This document shows, piece by piece, positions 55,401-63,269 of a stretch of 64,000 nucleotides of DNA. Location: positions 1 through 64,000 of the forward strand of contig JAJZIY010000007.1 of the NCBI GenBank assembly GCA_021828475.1. The letters are read 5' to 3'. The position numbers were made by a program, and so were the translations under genes. The notes beneath the pieces were generated by a model that saw only the letters and a list, made by a program, of their open reading frames with translations, was not told the DNA's origin and did no database searches. The DNA is from Actinomycetes bacterium (GTDB lineage: Bacteria; Actinomycetota; Acidimicrobiia; Acidimicrobiales; Palsa-688). The number at the start of each line of letters is the position of its first letter. Positions within the stretch are counted from its first letter, which is position 1.

Positions 55401-55733
55401 GTCAGCCGCGAGCACCGAGCACCCGAGCCAGGCGTCGGCGGTGCCGGGCAGGAGGACGACATGGCGTCCCGGCCCCGCTGCGAAGAGGGCGAAGGCGTCG
55501 CGCAGCCCGGGGTGGGCGTCCAGGGACGCTTTCGCCGCAGCGGGGGTACCGGCGCAGTCGAAGAGGTCCCCCGCCACCACGACCGCTCCCGGGCCGCTCC
55601 ACGCAGCGATGGTGCGCGTCAGCTCGGAGGCGGCGGCGACCGACGCCGTCGTCGCCTGCTCGCCGAGCCGCAGCCCGCCGACGACAACCGCCCGCGCCCC
55701 GACAGGCAGGCAGAGCACGAGGTCGTCTGTCAC
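52455..55733 (-). CDS. MprF-like aminoacyl-lipid synthase fused to a degenerate phosphoesterase domain
   Basis: A 1092-residue protein. N-terminal residues 1-190 resemble a calcineurin-like phosphoesterase (VVVAGDLFDCAG at 52-62, VVLLPGTAD at 92-100). The usual DxH is GLRLG and GNHD is GTAD, so the metal site is largely lost. Hydrophobic segments follow (about 255-310 and 490-690). The C-terminal half (about 730-1085) is a DUF2156/MprF synthase-like domain (KKFFFWADTLVAY, DFAIVETVRYLGERGYKGLGLNFATM). MprF enzymes move an amino acid from tRNA to phosphatidylglycerol and flip it, which lowers surface charge. A Pro/Ala/Gly insert (about 905-945) splits the synthase domain. It starts at GTG 55733, only 17 bp from the divergent HAD gene. 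Confidence 0.82.
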   Translation of the reverse strand: MTDDLVLCLPVGARAVVVGGLRLGEQATTASVAAASELTRTIAAWSGPGAVVVAGDLFDCAGTPAAAKASLDAHPGLRDAFALFAAGPGRHVVLLPGTADAWLGCSVLAADAVVAATGALVAPALVLELAAAAGTRSVRVEAGRDLFAAPSPGQVRVATAGAATIARPGGPRVPAAAGGVAAGTDPAAATLQHQAGRQRLAEVIPGVWKGGTSGWLAGLSQLDDPAASPRFVASRLVYRQFAKRAWLLLLPVAVAMLARLPLALLRPAHKVAGPLLETAVGAAALELVVLLALAAASVRQVWLAFSGRTALPADLNEPARANARQVVHEGLTGLVSGGTGRAELVRVGRGFYANVGACCDVVSEYPPRSLVLGLPSPFLATRRLGWLELEAGADLHARLLFGHVLVEGATLAERAVARVPGLTARGPMARQPEPVPASGPGADRATRADSGGPVRHRGPVPLVVATFPNGPSWPEAPAVNAPHRRSRRLAAVVVAAAGLVSVLSALSAPVAHRLDMLRQVLPLAVPQAAGALTALGGTGLLMLARGIRRGQRRAYLVCQAVLLSVAVLHFLKAGSIPGALVALVVAAFLWARRGSFRAASDLPPLRRGLVRLAGVAALAVLAGTLTLEGSSWFSTRLHHRHVARIGWGQAFLATVERMVALTHVPLPGRLDDFFTVAMSSITAGLTVAAAWMLFRPVVDKRARSGGGGVERARELVRRHGGGTLDYFSLRSDKKFFFWADTLVAYAVYGGVCLVSPDPVGPVVQREAAWRAFRQYADGQGWVLAVLGASEDWLPVYRSNGMHDLYVGDEAVVRVGEFSLEGGKFKGLRQAVKRVARYGYSISFHDPATVPRELAAELEAVMTKSRRGGVERGFSMTLGRIFDPSDQGLLLAVVHGPLAGAEDAPAGPAPPHGAPAALRGGEAGSLPGPGAPARCGAGPAVAFCQYVPAPAIEGFSLDLMRRDNAEHPNGLIDFAIVETVRYLGERGYKGLGLNFATMRAVLAGETGDGVTQKAQSWLLKRMSGSMQIESLWRFNAKFDPIWQPRYVVYDSAEHAVAVAVAVARAESFWELPVIGRFLVPPRQRGPEATVPTA

Positions 55734-55750
55734 CAACCTATTCTGACCCC

Positions 55751-56281
55751 ATGCAGCCTGCACCGGCCGGCAAAGCCCCGTCTGGCGAGGCCGCCCATGG
55801 GCCCGGCCAGGAGTCCTGGACCTGGAGGGGGGACGAGGTCCGGGGCCGGGCGGCGGTGTTCGACCTCGACGGTGTCCTCTCCGACGCGGCTGCGCGCCAA
55901 CACCTGCTCGAGGGCCCCCGCCCCGATTGGGAGGCCTTCTTCGCCGCCTCGGGTGACGACCCCCTCGTCGAGGACGTGGCCACCCTGTTGGGCCTGCTCG
56001 CGCCGGATCTGGCCGTGGTGCTGCTGACCGCCCGCCCCAGCCGGGTCCGGGAGCTGACCCTGGACTGGCTCGGTCGGCACGGCCTGCGCTGGGACCTGCT
56101 CGTGATGCGTCGCGACGGCGACCGCCGCCCGGCCAGGCAGTTCAAGCAGGAGGCGGTGCGGGCGCTGCGGCGCGGCGGCCTGGACCTGCGCCTCTGCTTC
56201 GAGGACGACCGGCGCAATGTCGAGGCCATCCGGGCCGAGGGTGTGCCATGCGTCTACATCCATTCCGGCTACTACGACTGA
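55751..56281 (+). CDS. HAD-family phosphatase
   Basis: A 176-residue HAD hydrolase. Motif I is VFDLDGVLSDAAA (near 37-49), motif II LLTARPS (near 97), the Lys lies in QFKQEAVRAL, and the acidic motif is CFEDDRRNVEAIRAEG (near 155). The cap is minimal, as in polynucleotide kinase-like or nucleotidase members. The substrate is unknown. Its ATG is 17 bp from the divergent MprF-like start, so promoter elements must lie inside the opposite gene or the mRNAs have almost no leader. Confidence 0.85.
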   Translation: MQPAPAGKAPSGEAAHGPGQESWTWRGDEVRGRAAVFDLDGVLSDAAARQHLLEGPRPDWEAFFAASGDDPLVEDVATLLGLLAPDLAVVLLTARPSRVRELTLDWLGRHGLRWDLLVMRRDGDRRPARQFKQEAVRALRRGGLDLRLCFEDDRRNVEAIRAEGVPCVYIHSGYYD

Positions 56282-56382
56282 GCGGGGCGGTGCGGATGTG
56301 ACCGAACACCGAGGTCATGGCCCAAGGCCCTCAGTTTTCTCTCAGCCGGGCAAGCTACCCTGGGCTCTGAGGTGCTTGTGAA

Positions 56383-57252
56383 ATGAACCGCAACAACTTC
56401 AAGACCGCCATCCTGCTCGCCCTCCTCGGCGCCCTGTGCCTCGGCATCGGCGCCTTCTTCGGCCAGCAGGGGCTCATCATCGGCCTCGCGATCGGGCTGG
56501 TCTTCGTCGGTGGCTCGTACTGGTTCTCCGACAAGATCGCCATCAAGGCCGCCCGGGCCGTGCCCGTCTCGGAGGCCCAGATGCCCCAGTACTACGAGAT
56601 CGTGCGCGAGCTCACCACCAAGGCGGGCATGCCCATGCCCCGGCTGTACGTCTCGCCCGCCGCCCAGCCCAACGCCTTCGCCACCGGCCGCAACCCCAAG
56701 CACGCTGCGGTCGCCGTCACCCAGGGCATCCTGCAGTTCTGCACCTGGTCCGAGCTGCGGGGCGTCCTGGCCCACGAGATCAGCCACGTGCGCAACCGCG
56801 ACATACTGACCTCGTCGGTGGCTGCCTCCATCGCCATGGGCATCACGTTCCTGGCTCGGATGGCCGCCTGGAGCGGGCTCTTCTTCGGCGGTGGCCAGGG
56901 CGGCCGGCGCAACCAGGAGGAGAACATCTTCGGCCTGCTGGCCATGATGATCCTCGCTCCCCTCGCCGCCACCCTGTTGCAGCTGGCTCTGTCCAGGAGC
57001 CGCGAGTACGAGGCGGACCGTGACGGCGCCCGCCTCATCGGGGACGGCGAGCCCCTCGCCTCGGCGCTCCAGAAGCTCGACATGGCTTCGCGGCGCCAGC
57101 CGATGCCGGTACCCAAGGAGATGGCTGCGCTGTTCATCGTCAACCCGCTCAACGGTCGGCGGGTCAGCTTCTCCAAATGGTTCGCTGACCACCCGCCCAC
57201 CGACCAGAGGATCGCCCGCCTGCGCTCGCGCCAGTGGGCCCAGAAGTTCTGA
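56383..57252 (+). CDS. htpX: HtpX-type M48 membrane metalloprotease
   Basis: A 289-residue zinc protease of the cytoplasmic membrane. It has two N-terminal helices (about 8-50), the zinc motif HEISH (131-135), two further helices (about 145-165 and 182-203) and the third ligand in [11 protein letters not shown] (208-214). It degrades damaged membrane proteins, usually under stress. It starts at ATG 56383 with a moderately AT-rich region upstream. It is convergent with yajQ and shares a terminator hairpin with it. Confidence 0.95.
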   Translation: MNRNNFKTAILLALLGALCLGIGAFFGQQGLIIGLAIGLVFVGGSYWFSDKIAIKAARAVPVSEAQMPQYYEIVRELTTKAGMPMPRLYVSPAAQPNAFATGRNPKHAAVAVTQGILQFCTWSELRGVLAHEISHVRNRDILTSSVAASIAMGITFLARMAAWSGLFFGGGQGGRRNQEENIFGLLAMMILAPLAATLLQLALSRSREYEADRDGARLIGDGEPLASALQKLDMASRRQPMPVPKEMAALFIVNPLNGRRVSFSKWFADHPPTDQRIARLRSRQWAQKF

Positions 57253-57271
57253 CCACAGGCGCGGCCCGGGC

Positions 57272-57314
57272 CTGACAGCCTCCGGCCGGCCCGGCCTGCC
57301 CGGCCGGCTGTCAG
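57272..57314. terminator. bidirectional hairpin between htpX and yajQ
   Basis: CTGACAGCC (57272-57280) pairs with GGCTGTCAG (57306-57314), with further GC pairing inside. It lies between convergent genes and overlaps the yajQ stop. No T-run is present. Confidence 0.6.
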
Positions 57315-57799
57315 TCCCGGAAGTTCTCGAACTGCAGCGGGATGCCGAAGTCGTGCTCGCGCAGCGCCACGATCGTCGTCTGGAGGTCGTCGCGCTTCTT
57401 GGCGTTGACCCGGACCTGGTCGCCCTGGGTCGACGAGGCGACGCCCTTGGGCGCGTTGTCCTTGACGAACTTGTTGATGGCCCGGGCCTGGTCCGAGTCG
57501 ATGCCGGCCTTGAGCGTGACCACTTGGCGCACCGTGCCCTTGGACGCCTCCTCGACCTTGCCGTAGTCCAACGCCTTCAGCGACACCTTGCGGCGCACCA
57601 TCTTCTCCTCGACCACCTGGACGACGGCGCGCAGCCGGTCCTCGGTGGACGAACGCAGGGTCAACTCGTGCCCGGCCAACTCCACCGAGCTGGAGGTGCC
57701 CTTGAAGTCGAAGCGGCTCTCGATCTCGCGTGCCGCCTGGTCGACAGCGTTACGGATCTCCTGCATGTCCACCTGGGAGACGACGTCAAACGTAGGCAT
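57311..57799 (-). CDS. yajQ: YajQ-family nucleotide-binding protein
   Basis: A 162-residue protein that begins MPTFDVVSQVDMQEIRNAVD and contains SRFDFKG and VRVNAKKRDDLQ, as usual for the family over its full length. YajQ proteins bind nucleic acids or cyclic di-GMP in various bacteria; the role here is unknown. It starts at ATG 57799. It is convergent with htpX and 50 bp from tRNA-Tyr on the opposite strand. Confidence 0.95.
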   Translation of the reverse strand: MPTFDVVSQVDMQEIRNAVDQAAREIESRFDFKGTSSSVELAGHELTLRSSTEDRLRAVVQVVEEKMVRRKVSLKALDYGKVEEASKGTVRQVVTLKAGIDSDQARAINKFVKDNAPKGVASSTQGDQVRVNAKKRDDLQTTIVALREHDFGIPLQFENFRD

Positions 57800-57849
57800 G
57801 CGCCACACGCTAGCCTTGTAGGGCCTGAGGGCCTCAACCCCCTCAGCAT

Positions 57850-57932
57850 GGGTCGGTGCCCGAGTGGACAATGGGAGCAGACTGTAAATCTGCCGGCTAG
57901 CGCCTACGGAGGTTCGAATCCTTCCCGGCCCA
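57850..57932 (+). tRNA. tRNA-Tyr(GTA)
   Basis: Acceptor GGGTCGG pairs with CCGGCCC (one T-G pair). The anticodon loop CTGTAAA gives anticodon GTA, a long variable arm (CCGGCTAGCGCCTACGG) fits a type II tRNA, and the T-arm reads GGAGGTTCGAATCCTTC. The CCA is not encoded. Confidence 0.96.
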
Positions 57933-57988
57933 CCTCCTCTGACCAGGGGATTCGCTGAGGCGAGCTCCCCGGTCGGAGTTGGCCAGGT

Positions 57989-58498
57989 TTAGGTGTTGTC
58001 CTGTACGTACTGCTCGGGCGACTTGTCCGTCCTGTCGATGTTGCGGCCGTCACGGTGGCGGCCGTGGAAGACGGCCCAGGCGGTGCCCAGCCTCTGGCGC
58101 TGCTCTGGCGAGGCCGTGGCCCTCAGGTCCGCCAGAGCGCCCCGCTCCTCCTCGGCGATGTGGTCGCTGTTGGCCTTGCGGGCCGCTGTCACAGCTGCCC
58201 ACCACCCGTCGCTGCCGGGCGCCTCGCCCGCCGCCCTGGCCACTGCGTCGCGTATCTGGTTGTGGTCCTTGATGGCGTCGTCCGTCTCCTCCTCGGCCCG
58301 CTGGCCGACCGAGAGCAGCTCGGGGTAGAAGATCTCCTCTTCGGCCGCGGCGTGCAGGTCCAGGTGGTCACCCAGGGGTTGCCAGACGGCCCCCAGGTCG
58401 TCGGCCGAGGTGCCGGCGGCCCGCAGGTCGTCGAGTTGGGCGAAGCCACGGCGCAGCTGTTCGTGGTCCTCCAGGACCAGGTCGCAGATGTCAGGCAT
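57989..58498 (-). CDS. hemerythrin HHE-domain protein
   Basis: A 169-residue four-helix protein with the metal ligands of HHE cation-binding proteins: LEDHEQL near 12, DHLDLHAAAEEEIFYPEL near 45-62, KDHNQIRD near 80 and DHIAEEERG near 113. It probably binds a di-iron centre that senses or stores oxygen, NO or iron. The tail is charged. It starts at ATG 58498, upstream of a region shared with the divergent ABC exporter operon. Confidence 0.92.
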   Translation of the reverse strand: MPDICDLVLEDHEQLRRGFAQLDDLRAAGTSADDLGAVWQPLGDHLDLHAAAEEEIFYPELLSVGQRAEEETDDAIKDHNQIRDAVARAAGEAPGSDGWWAAVTAARKANSDHIAEEERGALADLRATASPEQRQRLGTAWAVFHGRHRDGRNIDRTDKSPEQYVQDNT

Positions 58499-58643
58499 AG
58501 TGCTATTGCATACCCCGTAGGCGGGCTGAGCCCACATGGTCCGAGCGCCCGGGCGTCGCCGTCCAGGCCCACCGCGGCCGGCGGCGCTCCGGCTCCGGCC
58601 CCGGCACCGTGCGATCGGCGCTCCCGACGAGGGCGACAGCGCC

Positions 58644-58681
58644 CACAACTCACCCATGACAAATGTCATGGGTGAGTTGTG
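58644..58681. promoter_or_regulatory. 38-bp near-perfect palindrome before the ABC exporter operon
   Basis: Two 18-bp arms (CACAACTCACCCATGACA and its exact complement) flank AA. The site lies in the 229-bp gap between hemerythrin (-) and the ABC ATPase (+), 46 bp before the latter. It could be a large operator, for the response regulator of the same cluster or another repressor, or a strong RNA hairpin. Confidence 0.8.
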
Positions 58682-58727
58682 CACGATCTCACTACCGCGT
58701 AAAGCCAGCCACGTTCACGATGGCGTC

Positions 58728-59660
58728 ATGGCCGCCGTCGGTGTGGACATGGCTGGAGTCAAGGCGATCGACCTGACGAAGTCCTACGGCTCCGTCCAGG
58801 CCGTCAGCGGCATCGATTTTTCGATCGCACCCGGGGAGACGGTGGCCCTCCTCGGGCCGAACGGCGCCGGCAAGTCGACGACGATCGACATGGTCCTCGG
58901 GCTCTCCCGCCCGGACCGGGGCAGCGTGTCGGTGTTCGGTGTACCACCGGCGTCGGCGGTTCGCGCCGGCTGGGTGGGAGGGATGCTCCAGAGCGGGTTC
59001 CCACCCGACCTACTGAAGGTGCGCGAGTTCGTCACCTTGATGGCGTCGTACTACCCGCACCCTCTTCGCGTCGACGACGTGCTTCGCCTGACCGGAGCGC
59101 ACGAGCTCGCCGATCGGTGGACCAAGAAGCTCTCGGGCGGTCAGGCCCAACGTGCCCGGGTCGCCGCAGCACTCGTCGGCAACCCCGACCTGCTCGTGCT
59201 CGACGAGCCGACCGCCGGCATCGACGTCGAGGGCCGCCACGAGTTCTGGGAGGTGATGCGCGGGGTCGCAGCGCAGGGCAAGACGGTCATCTTCGCCACC
59301 CATTACCTGGAGGAGGCGGATGCCTTCGCAGACCGGATCGTGCTCATCGCCCGGGGCCGGATCGTCGCCGACGGCCCGGCCACCGAGATCAAGGCCAAGG
59401 CCGGGTCACGCTCGGTCCGGGCGACGCTTCCACACGCCGACGTCGAAGCGCTGCGTGCCCTGCCGGGGGTTCGAGCCGTCGAGCGCCACGGCGACTCGGT
59501 GGTCCTGTCCTGCTCCGATGCGGACCGCGCGCTCGCCTCACTTTTCGCCAGGTTCCCCGAGGTACGCGACGTGGAGGTACGAGGCGGAACGCTCGAAGAA
59601 GCCTTCCTCGAACTGACCGGAGACGGGAACGCACCTCGAGCTGAGGAGACGGGCAGATGA
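58728..59660 (+). CDS. ABC transporter ATP-binding protein (DrrA-like)
   Basis: A 310-residue ATPase of the drug/lipid exporter type. It has Walker A LLGPNGAGKST, the Q-loop in MLQSGF, signature LSGGQ, Walker B LLVLDEPTAG and switch His in IFATHYLEE. The C-terminal 85 residues form the DrrA/CcmA-type tail. ATG 58728 is the chosen start; ATG 58749 is equally possible. It overlaps the permease start (ATGA). Together with the permease, kinase and regulator it forms a four-gene unit typical of stress-induced exporters. Confidence 0.92.
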   Translation: MAAVGVDMAGVKAIDLTKSYGSVQAVSGIDFSIAPGETVALLGPNGAGKSTTIDMVLGLSRPDRGSVSVFGVPPASAVRAGWVGGMLQSGFPPDLLKVREFVTLMASYYPHPLRVDDVLRLTGAHELADRWTKKLSGGQAQRARVAAALVGNPDLLVLDEPTAGIDVEGRHEFWEVMRGVAAQGKTVIFATHYLEEADAFADRIVLIARGRIVADGPATEIKAKAGSRSVRATLPHADVEALRALPGVRAVERHGDSVVLSCSDADRALASLFARFPEVRDVEVRGGTLEEAFLELTGDGNAPRAEETGR

Positions 59661-60382
59661 GCGGCGCCACCCACGTGCGCTACGAGGTTGTTCGCAGCCT
59701 CCGCAACCACCGCTCCCTCGTGTTCAGCTTGGCACTACCGCTGGTCCTCTACTACTCGATCGCCGGAGGCAACCGCCACGCCACCAGCGCTGGCGTCTCC
59801 TTCCCGCTCTACTTCATGGCGGCCATGGCCGCCTACGGCGCGATGTTCGCCACCGTGTCGACCGGCGGGCACCTCGCCATCGACCGTACCCGCGGCTGGG
59901 CCCGCCAGCTGCGCATCACCCCGCTGCGAGCCCGCACCGAGATGGTCGCCAAGGTCCTCGCCGCCTATCTCGTCGCGCTGCCCGCCCTCGCCCTGGTCTT
60001 TCTCGCCGGCGTCACCCTCGGGGCCCACCTCGACGCAGCGCAGTGGTTCGAGATGACCGGCCTGCTCCTCGCCGGGCTGGCGCCGTTCATCTTGATGGGC
60101 CTCATCCTCGGCCATCTCGTCCCAGGCGACGCCCTGGTGCCGGCGGTCGGCGGGCTCGTCGTGGTCTTCGCGCTCCTGGGCGGCGTCTTCGGCTCGTTCT
60201 TCAACGGGGCGATGCTCGCCTTCACCAAACTGCTCCCCTCGTACTGGCTCGCACACGCAGGCAAGGATGCGCTCGTGTCGGGCGACTGGCCGGCGCAGGG
60301 ATGGATCCTCGTTGCCGTGTGGACGCTCGTCCTCGCCTTGCTCGCAGCGCTCGCCTACCGGCGCGACACCGGTCGGGTCTGA
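59657..60382 (+). CDS. ABC-2 type permease
   Basis: A 241-residue membrane protein with six hydrophobic segments, TM1 near 20-35 and the last near 215-233. It has the ABC-2 features of a conserved amphipathic region (AIDRTRGWARQLRITPLR) and a large first loop. It is the membrane half of the exporter encoded upstream; the substrate, a lipid or antibiotic, is unknown. Its ATG overlaps the ATPase stop. Confidence 0.92.
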   Translation: MSGATHVRYEVVRSLRNHRSLVFSLALPLVLYYSIAGGNRHATSAGVSFPLYFMAAMAAYGAMFATVSTGGHLAIDRTRGWARQLRITPLRARTEMVAKVLAAYLVALPALALVFLAGVTLGAHLDAAQWFEMTGLLLAGLAPFILMGLILGHLVPGDALVPAVGGLVVVFALLGGVFGSFFNGAMLAFTKLLPSYWLAHAGKDALVSGDWPAQGWILVAVWTLVLALLAALAYRRDTGRV

Positions 60383-60411
60383 GCGATCGGCGAGGGGTAC
60401 GCTGGGAAAAC

Positions 60412-61581
60412 GTGGACTCGGACATCGAACCCACGAGCGCCGACGAAGCCAAATGGGTAGCGGTCCAACGAGGATGGGCCCGCGGCTGGCGCCGGCTCGT
60501 CCTGCCGGTGGTGTTCCTCGCCTACCTGGTCTACGTGGGCGAGGCAGTGGCACAATTCGAGCACGGCGCGCCGGCGGTCGCCGGCTACGTCATCCTCGGA
60601 GTCTTCGTCGCCTCCTACCTCGGGATCGTCTTGCAGGCCTCGGGGTCGAGCACCTCACCGTTTTGGACCTCATGGAAGTTCCGGGCCCTGTACGGGCTGC
60701 TGGTCGCGTCGTTCGTGGCCGAACTGCCTTTCGCACGGGCTACGGGGTTCGTCATGTGCCTTTACGTCACGGTCATCACGGTGGCCCGGCTCGGGAGCCG
60801 GGCCGCGCCGATCGTCGTTGTCCTCGCTCTCGGCGCGCTGTTCATCCCCGTCGCCATCCCGTCTTGGCACGACAGCCTCTCGATGGCCTTCGACAACGTG
60901 GTACCCCTTGCCATCCCGGTCGTCGCCATCGTGACGTACAGCGTCGTCGCCGTGCAGCGAGGCAACCGGGCACTGGCCGAGGCGAGAGCCGAGGTAGCTC
61001 GGCTCTCGGCGGAGAGCGAGCGCACCCGGATCGCCCGCGACCTCCATGACCTGCTCGGGCATTCCCTTACGTCGATCACGCTGAAGGCAGGCCTCGCTCG
61101 CCGCCTGGGCGCGACCGATCCTCGACGATCGGCCGAGGAGATCGCCGCGGTCGAAGAGCTGTCGCGCCAGGCGCTCGTGGAGGTGCGCGCCGCGGTGTCG
61201 AGCTATCGGGAAGTAACCCTGGCCGGCGAGCTCGCCCGAGGTCGGGAGCTCTTGCGGGCGTCGGGTGTGGCGGCCGACTTTCCCACCGCCGCCGAAGCGG
61301 CCGACGCTGCCCACCAGGAGCTGTTCGGCTGGGCCGTCCGTGAAGGCATCACCAACGTCGCCCGCCACGCTCGCGCCACCACCTGCACGGTTACGCTGAC
61401 GGCCTCGGAGGTGGAGATCCGCGACAACGGCGTCGGCGGTCACCCCTCGTGCGGCAACGGTCTCGCCGGCCTTCACGAGCGAGCCGCCGCAGCAGGCGCC
61501 ATCGTCGTGGCCGGACCGCTCAACCCCCGGGGCTGGCGGCTCCGAGTGGCTCTCGGCCCAGCGGCTAGCGCGCCGGTATGA
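60412..61581 (+). CDS. DesK/NarL-type sensor histidine kinase
   Basis: A 389-residue kinase. Five or six hydrophobic segments (about 25-180) form the sensor. The HisKA_3 helix holds ARDLHDLLGHSLTSI with the phosphoacceptor His, and the HATPase region has AVREGITNVARHA and EIRDNGVGG. It resembles DesK, which senses membrane state. It starts at GTG 60412, 29 bp after the permease. Its stop overlaps the regulator start (ATGA). It probably detects the exporter's substrate or envelope damage. Confidence 0.92.
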   Translation: MDSDIEPTSADEAKWVAVQRGWARGWRRLVLPVVFLAYLVYVGEAVAQFEHGAPAVAGYVILGVFVASYLGIVLQASGSSTSPFWTSWKFRALYGLLVASFVAELPFARATGFVMCLYVTVITVARLGSRAAPIVVVLALGALFIPVAIPSWHDSLSMAFDNVVPLAIPVVAIVTYSVVAVQRGNRALAEARAEVARLSAESERTRIARDLHDLLGHSLTSITLKAGLARRLGATDPRRSAEEIAAVEELSRQALVEVRAAVSSYREVTLAGELARGRELLRASGVAADFPTAAEAADAAHQELFGWAVREGITNVARHARATTCTVTLTASEVEIRDNGVGGHPSCGNGLAGLHERAAAAGAIVVAGPLNPRGWRLRVALGPAASAPV

Positions 61582-62186
61582 CCGTGCGCCTGTTGCTCGC
61601 CGACGACCAGGAGTTGGTGCGCAGCGCGCTGAGCGCTCTCTTGGAGCTGGAAGAGGACTTCGAAGTCGTCGCCTCGGTCGGCCGGGGCGACGAGGTGGTC
61701 GATGCCGCCAGGTCCCATCAGCCGGACGTCGCATTGCTCGACATCGAGATGCCGGGGCTGGACGGGCTGGCCGCAGCGGCCGTGCTCAAGGTCCAGGTGC
61801 CGGCCTGCCGGGTGGTCGTCCTCACCACTTTCGGCAGAGCCGGCTACTTACGCCGGGCCATGGAGGCCGGCGTCGCAGGCTTCGTCGTGAAGGACGCCCC
61901 GTCCGAGGTGCTGGCGTCGGCCATCCGGCGGGTGATGAGGGGAGAACGAGTTGTCGACCCGGCTCTTGCGGCCTTGACGCTTGCGGCGGGTGAGTCCCCC
62001 CTCACCGCCCGCGAGCGCGACGTGCTCACGGTCGCACGCTCAGGTGCCACGGTGGCAGAGATCGCCACCAAGCTCTACCTCTCGGAGGGCACCGTGCGGA
62101 ACTACCTGTCAGCTGCGATCGCCAAGACCTCTGCTCGCAACCGACTGGATGCACTGCGCAGAGCGGACGAGCGAGGGTGGCTGTAG
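61578..62186 (+). CDS. NarL/DesR-type response regulator
   Basis: A 202-residue regulator. The receiver has Asp9-Asp10, phosphoacceptor Asp55 (ALLDIEMPG), Thr in VLTTFGRAG and Lys in FVVKDAPSE. The LuxR HTH (about 140-198) contains LTARERDVLTVARSGATVAEIA. ATG 61578 overlaps the kinase stop. The likely target is the promoter of its own ABC operon; the 38-bp palindrome is a candidate site. Confidence 0.95.
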   Translation: MTVRLLLADDQELVRSALSALLELEEDFEVVASVGRGDEVVDAARSHQPDVALLDIEMPGLDGLAAAAVLKVQVPACRVVVLTTFGRAGYLRRAMEAGVAGFVVKDAPSEVLASAIRRVMRGERVVDPALAALTLAAGESPLTARERDVLTVARSGATVAEIATKLYLSEGTVRNYLSAAIAKTSARNRLDALRRADERGWL

Positions 62187-62286
62187 CGCACGAGCTTCCG
62201 GCAGGTCCAACAGGTCGCGCTATTACTCGGTCCGGCGGGGGCGTCCGCAACGGGCAGTCCGGCAGCGCAGGTGTGGCAGTTCGACG

Positions 62287-62697
62287 ATGGCGCCGGCTGG
62301 AGTCTCAATCTCCGCTGACAGGTTCCGCCCCGAGCTGACGGGCTGGCCGGCAACGGCCACCGTGGCCGACGGTACCCACCTCGTCACCACCATCACCCAG
62401 AGCCAGCTCACGGCACCGCCCACAGGCGAGCTGGCCGGCCCGGAAGCGGACGTCCAAGCGGTCGTCCGACACGGCCTGGTGCCGGCCAACACCATGGTCC
62501 CTGGGGTGCTGCCGAGGCAGCCGCGCGGCCCCGCCTTCCTGCTCGACATCGACATCTTCACCGAAGGGCCTCAGGAGTTCGAGCCCGACGAGCTGACGCG
62601 ACAGCTCACCATGCTCCACGACCAGATCGATCGGTTCTTCTTCTGGGCTCTCACCGACGAGGGCGCGACATACTTCGGGCGTGAGGTCTTCGAATGA
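62287..62697 (+). CDS. TIGR04255-like protein, probably N-terminally truncated
   Basis: A 136-residue frame. The last 60 residues (FLLDIDIFTEGPQEFEPDEL..., then LHDQIDRFFFWALTDEGATYFG) resemble the C-terminal end of TIGR04255 proteins, which are usually about twice as long. Another frame just upstream (VWQFDDGAGWSLNL, about 62270-62320) resembles an earlier part of that family, which suggests a frameshift or decay at the N-terminus. ATG 62287 is the first plausible start; it overlaps the next gene (ATGA). The function of the family is not known. Confidence 0.55.
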   Translation: MAPAGVSISADRFRPELTGWPATATVADGTHLVTTITQSQLTAPPTGELAGPEADVQAVVRHGLVPANTMVPGVLPRQPRGPAFLLDIDIFTEGPQEFEPDELTRQLTMLHDQIDRFFFWALTDEGATYFGREVFE

Positions 62698-63254
62698 CCG
62701 TCGTTGAGGCACCCGCCTTCTACGAGGCAGCCTTCCGCGGGGAGCCGCTCCAGCGGACCGTCTTGCCGCCCCCCCTGAACACGCAGGACACCATCTGGAC
62801 GATCGGCGCCTGGCCGATCCGCCTGCCGGACGTCGTGTCTCCGACTGTGCCACGACTCCAGCGGGTCATCCGGGAGATACGCGAGAGGACCGGCTGGTCC
62901 GCCCGCGGCCTAGCCGAAATCGTGGGCTCCAGTCACACCACGATCATCAACGCCGAGAACGGGCGGCCACTGGTGAGGGGCCACAGCGGCGACCTGCACC
63001 AGCGACTCGTCGGCGCCCACGATCTCATCGAGCGAGTCTACGTACTCGTCGACCGGGACCCCGAGCGAACCGCCGCCATCCTCGCCACCGTACCCGGGAC
63101 CGGCCGGCGCAGTGCGGTTCAGGAGCTGCGGGAGAGCGGCGATCCGGGCCGGGCCTACCTTGCCGCCCTCGACGCCATCCGACCGCGACGCACCGGGCTC
63201 CTGGTCGGCGACCGACCCCGGGGGAATGGCCCCACAACGGCCCTCCACGAGTGA
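62694..63254 (+). CDS. HTH-domain protein of unknown function
   Basis: A 186-residue protein. The central region (about 60-100, VIREIRERTGWSARGLAEIVGSSHTTIIN) looks like an XRE-type helix-turn-helix, preceded by a 50-residue unknown part and followed by a helical region (HDLIERVYVLVDRDPERTAA) that recalls Xre-MbcA-ParS-like proteins. It is coupled to the TIGR04255-like gene by ATGA and followed 15 bp later by the QDCD gene. It may be the regulator or antitoxin-like part of a three-gene cassette. Confidence 0.7.
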   Translation: MTVVEAPAFYEAAFRGEPLQRTVLPPPLNTQDTIWTIGAWPIRLPDVVSPTVPRLQRVIREIRERTGWSARGLAEIVGSSHTTIINAENGRPLVRGHSGDLHQRLVGAHDLIERVYVLVDRDPERTAAILATVPGTGRRSAVQELRESGDPGRAYLAALDAIRPRRTGLLVGDRPRGNGPTTALHE

Positions 63255-63269
63255 CACGGCGCGCGGCGG

